From positions 1 through 10,526 of the forward strand of contig JAEDIG010000087.1 of the NCBI GenBank assembly GCA_016292545.1: a DNA stretch of 10,526 bases. Reading direction: 5' to 3'. The position numbers and the translations under genes were made by a program. Numbering within the stretch: the first letter of the stretch is position 1; each line of letters begins with the position of its first letter. A model generated the notes under the pieces. The model did not search any database. It was not told the DNA's origin and saw only the letters and a list, made by a program, of their open reading frames with translations. The stretch is from Bacteroidaceae bacterium. Lineage in GTDB: Bacteria; Bacteroidota; Bacteroidia; Bacteroidales; Bacteroidaceae. This document shows positions 7,579 to 10,526 of this stretch, in pieces.

Positions 7579-7638
7579 TCCCGTAAGGCAGGAAGCAGCA
7601 AGGCCTCCGCCAAGCCCTGTTTTCCGCCTTTGTCGGGA
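7579..7638 (+). other. Possible structured RNA or hairpin segment
   Basis: TCCCG (7579-7583) pairs with CGGGA (7634-7638), AAGGC (7585-7589) with GCCTT (7626-7630) and GGAA (7591-7594) with TTCC (7622-7625), giving a long interrupted stem. The loop side contains GGAAGCAGC, reminiscent of the SRP RNA tip, but the matching 5' strand of that domain is absent. I see no promoter of its own. Held as a weak structural call. Confidence 0.2.
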
Positions 7639-7697
7639 GGAAAATATTTTTTCCACGCGAGGCAGCAAAAACCGTCCCCTGCGGTTACCCCGGTTAC

Positions 7698-7733
7698 CTG
7701 GGTTACCCCACATGTTTTTTTATGTGGAGAAAA
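7698..7733 (+). repeat. 36-bp direct repeat, copy 1 (hairpin-bearing)
   Basis: Begins CTGGGTTACC, then CACATG, a T run, ATGTGG and AGAAAA. Copy 2 is at 7892-7927 in the same direction with two differences. CCACAT and ATGTGG pair around a T-rich loop. Copy 1 overlaps the left heptamer array. Confidence 0.85.
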
Positions 7734-7755
7734 AGGCCCTTGACAATGGTAATGC

Positions 7756-7810
7756 TTAATTATTATTTATATAATATTATTATTATATTATTATATTATA
7801 TATATATATA
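7756..7810. repeat. 55-bp pure A/T tract
   Basis: Every base from 7756 to 7810 is A or T, grading from ATT-rich to an alternating TA run at its right end. It sits roughly midway between the GC-rich inverted arms, so the arms flank an easily melted segment. Confidence 0.95.
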
Positions 7811-7891
7811 GCAGACCTTGCGGAAATAAAAACACGTGGGGTAACCCGGGTAACCGGGGTAACCGCGAAGATGCCGGTCACTCGGGACGCG

Positions 7892-7927
7892 CTGGGTTAC
7901 CTCACATGATTTTTTATGTGGAGAAAA
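7892..7927 (+). repeat. 36-bp direct repeat, copy 2
   Basis: Same unit and orientation as 7698-7733, differing at two positions (C to T before CACATG, T to A after it). It includes the isolated GGTTACC heptamer and stops six bases before the foldback element begins. Confidence 0.85.
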
Positions 7928-7932
7928 GCCAT

Positions 7933-8287
7933 TATCCAACTTTCTCAAGTTCAATTTCGTTGTGAATGAGTGTATTAGCACGCCCCGCAGGGGCAAAAGC
8001 CATCAGCCCAGGGCAGAGCGAAGCGGCACCCTGGGTATCAATGTCCAATCCGTACAATGTCGCCCTGTAGGGGCAAAAGCAGGACTATCAGTAATGGCAC
8101 GGGCGTGTTCCTCCTACATGTAGTCCGGCTTTTGCCCCTGTAGGGCGTTGTTTTTGTGTGTGGTGCGTGACACCCAGGGTGCCATTCCGCTCCGCTCCAT
8201 TCTGCCCTGGGCTAGTAGCAGGTTGCCCCTTCGGGGCGTGCTCATACGCTCATTCACAATTCATTTGAACCCAACGAAAGTTGAATA
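7933..8287. repeat. Nested foldback element, about 355 bp, six hairpins in mirror order
   Basis: The left half (7933-8087) matches the reverse complement of the right half (8121-8287) with small gaps. Tips are TATCCAACTTTC (7933-7944) and, inverted, TATTCAACTTTC (8276-8287). Next inside are perfect 11-bp arms TTGTGAATGAG (7960-7970) and CTCATTCACAA (8249-8259). Each half carries three small hairpins: GCCCC/GGGGC (7982-7994; 8225-8237), CCCAGGG/CCCTGGG (8007-8035; 8173-8211) and GCCC/GGGC (8062-8074; 8134-8146), the first and third followed or preceded by GGGGCAAAAGC. The centre is about 33 bp. There is no transposase. It looks like a non-autonomous foldback or MITE-type element, or a compound of REP-like units. 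Its right tip lies within the last codons of the gene at 8261-8698. Confidence 0.85.
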
Positions 8288-8698
8288 AAACTTTATCTTG
8301 CTGGCCTTCACCTCCAGCTCGCCCAGGTCGCGCTTCATGATGCGCCTCATGCGGAATGTGCCCAGTTCCGGATTCAGTTCTCTGCGATAGAACTTCACAT
8401 GTACGGTTTGCCTTACGGGCTCATAGTCGGGATGCGATATGCACACGGTGTAGTCGCCCTCCACGTCCATACGCACCAGGAATTTCGTTTCCCGGCTCCT
8501 GCCGCTCCCGTAGGACTCCACGATGATGGTGTCCAGCCTGGTGCTGTCTGCCCTCAGCACATCCACCGTTAGGGCAGAGTCTGGCACAGCCGTACCAGTC
8601 AGATAGTCGGCCACATTGCCTCTGGCCAGCTTTTGTGAATGGGCATGCTGGCACACCAGCATGATGGCAAACATGCAGAACAGGCTTCTCCTTATCAT
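8261..8698 (-). CDS. Exported N-terminal fragment of a large outer-membrane protein, probably truncated
   Basis: 145 residues. Residues 1-21 are a signal peptide (MIRRSLFCMFAIMLVCQHAHS). Residues about 24-115 form a carboxypeptidase-regulatory-like beta domain (GNVADYLTGTAVPDSALTVDVLRAD, ETKFLVRMDVEGDYTVCISHPDYEPV, ELGTFRMRR), followed by LGELEVKASKIKFY. In Bacteroidales that last string normally leads into a plug-like region and a long barrel, in proteins of roughly 800-900 residues. Here the frame instead reads STFVGFK and stops, and those codons lie in the tip of the foldback element. So I infer a broken gene whose 3' part is missing; no remnant is found beyond the element. It is last in the sigma-factor operon, and its ATG overlaps the stop of the preceding gene (ATGA), indicating coupled translation. 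A small intact secreted protein is the alternative. Confidence 0.72.
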   Translation of the reverse strand: MIRRSLFCMFAIMLVCQHAHSQKLARGNVADYLTGTAVPDSALTVDVLRADSTRLDTIIVESYGSGRSRETKFLVRMDVEGDYTVCISHPDYEPVRQTVHVKFYRRELNPELGTFRMRRIMKRDLGELEVKASKIKFYSTFVGFK

Positions 8699-9210
8699 TT
8701 CTTGGATTTTGGTTTGGTGTTTATAACATAAATATTTCTTATCTTATTTACATCTATCTCTGGAACATTTTTTGCCTCCTTAAGATATTTCGCAAAAAGT
8801 GGGTCACCAGGTTTGAGGTATCCAATGATTTCAAATCCCTTTCCTCGCAAATACCCTTCAGGAGCCTCCTTATATATTTTTCCATCTAATACAAAGAAAT
8901 GATCATCGAGGGCAGTGTTATCTACTTTCTCAACTGCAACTTTGTTGGTAATGATGCTATGCTTTGTTCCATCAGGGCTGATTGTATAACTCTGAATGGT
9001 TTTCCCTATAAGCTGCGAGCCATCAAAATTCTTAATAATCTCTCCATCTATAACGTATATCAGCTGCTGGGTGGGCGTCTTCTTTTTGTCGTCATTTCCC
9101 TCCGCATAGTTGGTTTCCGCAGACGGTTCTGCATCGGGAGTAGCATTCATGGCGGCGGTGCGGACGGCTGCCGTAGCTGCCAAAAGCAAAAAAACAAATG
9201 TTCGTTTCAT
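8695..9210 (-). CDS. Exported protein with two xDG-I repeats, unknown function
   Basis: 171 residues from the ATG at 9210-9208; the longer frame to 9321 overlaps the upstream gene and lacks a signal, whereas MKRTFVFLLLAATAAVRTAA is a good signal peptide. A low-complexity acidic linker (about 21-47) follows. Two similar segments come next: LIYVIDGEIIKNFDGSQLIGK (50-70) and FFVLDGKIYKEAPEGYLRGKG (105-125), each leading to an I-x-x-Y/I-x-x strand and resembling the VIDGK strings in plug-type domains. The C-terminus is basic (TKPKSKK). Base composition changes sharply: I count 39 G+C of 120 at 8701-8820, against 36 of 60 at 8521-8580 in the next gene. It lies in the sigma operon, 47 bp after the anti-sigma gene and overlapping the next gene by 4 bp, so it probably works at the cell envelope with that gene's product. 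No family is recognised. Confidence 0.75.
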   Translation of the reverse strand: MKRTFVFLLLAATAAVRTAAMNATPDAEPSAETNYAEGNDDKKKTPTQQLIYVIDGEIIKNFDGSQLIGKTIQSYTISPDGTKHSIITNKVAVEKVDNTALDDHFFVLDGKIYKEAPEGYLRGKGFEIIGYLKPGDPLFAKYLKEAKNVPEIDVNKIRNIYVINTKPKSKK

Positions 9211-9257
9211 TGTTGTAATGTATTGGTTTAAGTTATGTTGTTGCATGTTTGTTAAAG

Positions 9258-9833
9258 TTATTCCGACAAGGACACCAGCTCTAGCGAGGGGCTGTTGGGG
9301 TCTTGCTTCAGGAGATAGCACTTTGTGGTGTTGTCCCTGTACAATGCCTTCACGATGATTCTGCCGTCTTCACGCTCCACATTGACGGAGTGGATTTCGT
9401 GGCCCGATGCCTCCATCATGATTCCAATCATCCTCAGCAGGTTGTATTCGTCTGCGCCTCCGGCCTCTGCCTGCGGACATTCCTCCTCCACGGCCCCATC
9501 GGCCAGCAGGGGTATGCCAGTGCCGCTCCATCGGATGAGGGCGGTAGCCAGGAATGCTGCCACAATGCACGCGGCTGCAGCCCATTTCAGCCATCGCAGC
9601 GGCCTCGGCCTTGCAGGGGTGCAGGGGGCCATCATGGCATCCAGCTCCTCCTCGTCGAAGTCGTAGGCATCCGAGCCGAAGCTCCGGAACATCTGCCTGA
9701 GGGGCAGCCATTCGATGGGCAGGTCCTTCTCGTTTTCCAGATAATCGGCCAGCAGCTGTTCCTCTTCTTCTGTGGTCTGGCCGTCCAGGAATCTGGCTGT
9801 CAGTTCCTCCATTCTCTTTTTTTCATCCTTCAT
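9258..9833 (-). CDS. Membrane-anchored probable anti-sigma factor
   Basis: 191 residues with one membrane helix at about 83-101 (WLKWAAAACIVAAFLATALI). The cytoplasmic N-terminal part is acidic and helical (MEELTARFLDGQTTEEEEQLLADYLE, 8-33), the usual look of sigma-binding domains in Bacteroidetes anti-sigma proteins. The C-terminal part (about 102-191) would be periplasmic, with a short beta-rich end (IHSVNVEREDGRIIVKALY, then KCYLLKQ). There is no zinc-type HxxxCxxC motif and no FecR domain, so the subtype is not named. The main evidence for the role is position: the start codon overlaps the sigma-factor stop by 11 bp, indicating coupled translation, a standard arrangement for a sigma/anti-sigma pair. 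The signal sensed is unknown. Confidence 0.7.
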   Translation of the reverse strand: MKDEKKRMEELTARFLDGQTTEEEEQLLADYLENEKDLPIEWLPLRQMFRSFGSDAYDFDEEELDAMMAPCTPARPRPLRWLKWAAAACIVAAFLATALIRWSGTGIPLLADGAVEEECPQAEAGGADEYNLLRMIGIMMEASGHEIHSVNVEREDGRIIVKALYRDNTTKCYLLKQDPNSPSLELVSLSE

Positions 9834-10326
9834 AATCCTGATTCTTTTTCATGTTTTCCAAGAGTGCATGCCGTGCCTTGCTCATCATCCCCCTGACGGA
9901 GGATTCGCTGGTGCCGATGACCTGCGCGATGCGGGCATACGACATGTTTTCCACGTTTCTCATTCTGATGATGGCCCTCTGCTTGTCGGTGAGGGCCCTG
10001 ATGCTCTGCCTCAGCTGCAGCCGGCTTTCCCTCTGCTCCAGCCGTTCGTGCGGGTTTCCGGGCGTGGCCACAGTCCTGGCGCTTTCTATTGAAAGTGGAT
10101 GGCTGGCCGCCCGCAGCATGTTGAGCGACACATTCCTGCAGATGACCGTCGACATGTTCCGCATCTTGGACGTGTCGGCCACCCTGTCTATGGCCACCCA
10201 CAATTTCAGCAGCGTTTCCTGGACCGCATCCTCTGCATCGTCTGCGTTTCCAAGATAGTGCGTGGCCTGCCTCAGCAAGTCCTCCCGCAGGTGTGCCACA
10301 CTCTGTATGAATGTTTCTATCTCCAT
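9823..10326 (-). CDS. ECF-type RNA polymerase sigma factor
   Basis: 167 residues from the ATG at 10326-10324. The frame is open for 44 more codons, but that part translates the A/T-rich inverted repeat and is not sigma-like, and MEIETFIQSVAHLREDLLRQA is the normal beginning of the family. Region 2 is at about 12-75 and includes LGNADDAEDAVQETLLKLW, which binds core polymerase and the -10 region. Region 4 is at about 110-160 (LTDKQRAIIRMRNVENMSYARIAQVIG, then SESSVRGMMSKARHALLE), with the helix-turn-helix that reads the -35 region. Regions 1 and 3 are absent, as expected for ECF factors. It heads a four-gene operon with the anti-sigma protein and two exported proteins, so it probably controls this operon among other targets. 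No consensus housekeeping promoter was found upstream, which would fit autoregulation. Confidence 0.93.
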   Translation of the reverse strand: MEIETFIQSVAHLREDLLRQATHYLGNADDAEDAVQETLLKLWVAIDRVADTSKMRNMSTVICRNVSLNMLRAASHPLSIESARTVATPGNPHERLEQRESRLQLRQSIRALTDKQRAIIRMRNVENMSYARIAQVIGTSESSVRGMMSKARHALLENMKKNQDYEG

Positions 10327-10394
10327 TGACTGTATCTGCTTTTTGTGTCTGTTTCTATCTGAATAACAAAAAAGGGCCGCCTCCGCTACCGGAA

Positions 10395-10436
10395 AAGGCA
10401 CTTTTTTTAAAGAAAAAGGCGAAAAAAAAGTGCCTT
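10395..10436. terminator. A/T-rich inverted repeat between tRNA-Trp and the sigma factor, possible terminator
   Basis: AAGGCAC plus seven T (10395-10408) and seven A plus GTGCCTT (10423-10436) are perfect 14-bp arms around a 14-nt loop. On the minus strand the left arm ends in eight T residues. It lies 36 bp after the tRNA 3' end, so it may stop tRNA transcription, or form a leader structure ahead of the sigma factor. Confidence 0.5.
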
Positions 10437-10471
10437 CCACAGGGAGAGGGGAAGACACAACCTGCCATTTC

Positions 10472-10526
10472 TGGCACGGGAAGAGAGGCTCGAACTCCCG
10501 ACACCTGGTTTTGGAGACCAGTGCTC
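10472..10526 (-). tRNA. tRNA-Trp (CCA anticodon), 5' part beyond window edge
   Basis: On the minus strand the anticodon arm is CTGGT-CTCCAAA-ACCAG, a 5-bp stem and 7-nt loop with anticodon CCA. The T arm is GGGAG-TTCGAGC-CTCTC (one G-U pair), followed by the acceptor 3' strand TTCCCGT, discriminator G and an encoded CCA at 10474-10472. The acceptor 5' strand and most of the D arm lie past the right edge. In many bacteria this gene lies between tuf and secE; here the next gene downstream is an ECF sigma factor. Confidence 0.93.

Larger units (their letters stand above)
7681..7866. repeat. 31-bp inverted repeat of phased GGTTACC heptamers
   Basis: The left arm (7681-7711) and right arm (7836-7866) are reverse complements over 31 bp with one mismatch. 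Each arm is three copies of the heptamer GGTTACC at exactly 9-bp spacing: starts at 7683, 7692 and 7701 on the plus strand, and 7840, 7849 and 7858 as GGTAACC. The units are GGTTACC plus CC or TG. A lone seventh heptamer is at 7895-7901. Between the arms is the A/T tract. No gene is encoded. Possible roles are a protein-binding array, a mobile miniature element or a transcription-stopping structure; the sequence does not decide. Confidence 0.9.
7446..8260. other. 815-bp gene-free repeat region
   Basis: No open frame here has a signal peptide, a recognisable motif or codon use like the neighbours; the longest (7796-7996, minus) simply translates the repeats and reads GYPGYPGYP across the heptamer array. 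The stretch holds, in order: a low-complexity leader of yaaA, a possible folded segment (7579-7638), a GGTTACC array in inverted orientation around an A/T tract, a second copy of a hairpin-bearing 36-bp repeat, and the large foldback element that reaches into the next gene. Confidence 0.8.

Noticed and set aside
7740..7775. TTGACA and TATAAT as an E. coli-like promoter
   Set aside because: Spacing is 24 bp and the A/T tract gives TATAAT by chance; Bacteroidetes use a different consensus, which other genes in this window follow.
7681..7901. CRISPR array
   Set aside because: Units are 9 bp with no spacers between them and are arranged inverted; there are no cas genes.
7796..7996. 66-codon minus-strand frame reading GYPGYPGYP
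   Set aside because: It only translates the GGTTACC array and flanking repeats; no signal, family or gene-like codon use.

Overview
The window looks like a chromosomal segment from a G+C-moderate member of the Bacteroidales, most likely Prevotellaceae-like. Three things point there. Several genes are preceded by the Bacteroidetes housekeeping promoter (TTTG, about 20 bp, TAnnTTTG) and lack Shine-Dalgarno sites. The protein families are typical of the group: a BtuB-like TonB-dependent receptor with a long signal region, AsnA, a YaaA-family protein, a secreted TPR protein and an ECF sigma operon. The intergenic repeats also have the GC-rich, hairpin-rich character I associate with that group. 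The genus call is an inference.

Layout. From 1 to 4643 everything is on the minus strand: the N-terminal part of a secreted N-acetylmuramoyl-L-alanine amidase (runs off the left edge, own promoter), a BtuB-like TonB-dependent receptor, asparagine synthetase AsnA (own promoter and intrinsic terminator), and a CaCA-family calcium/sodium antiporter. A divergent promoter region at about 4668-4790 separates these from two plus-strand genes: a 68-aa four-cysteine protein and a 471-aa exported TPR-like protein that ends in a strong terminator. A YaaA-family protein converges from the right (6666-7445, minus).

From 7446 to 8260 there is no credible gene. This stretch is built of repeats: two sets of three 9-bp-phased GGTTACC heptamers in inverted orientation around a 55-bp pure A/T tract, a 36-bp direct repeat with a hairpin, and a nested foldback element of about 355 bp (7933-8287) made of six small GC hairpins arranged as a mirror image. 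The right tip of the foldback lies inside the last codons of the next gene.

From 8261 to 10326 lies a tight minus-strand operon: ECF sigma factor, membrane-anchored probable anti-sigma protein (11-bp overlap), a 171-aa exported protein with a sharp drop in G+C, and a 145-aa exported protein (ATGA overlap). The last resembles only the N-terminal domain of a much larger Bacteroidales outer-membrane protein, so I infer that the foldback element cut it short. The right edge holds most of a tRNA-Trp gene (minus), with an A/T-rich inverted repeat between it and the sigma factor.

The most interesting part is the repeat region plus the truncated end of the sigma operon. I see no defence system, CRISPR array, integrase or transposase.
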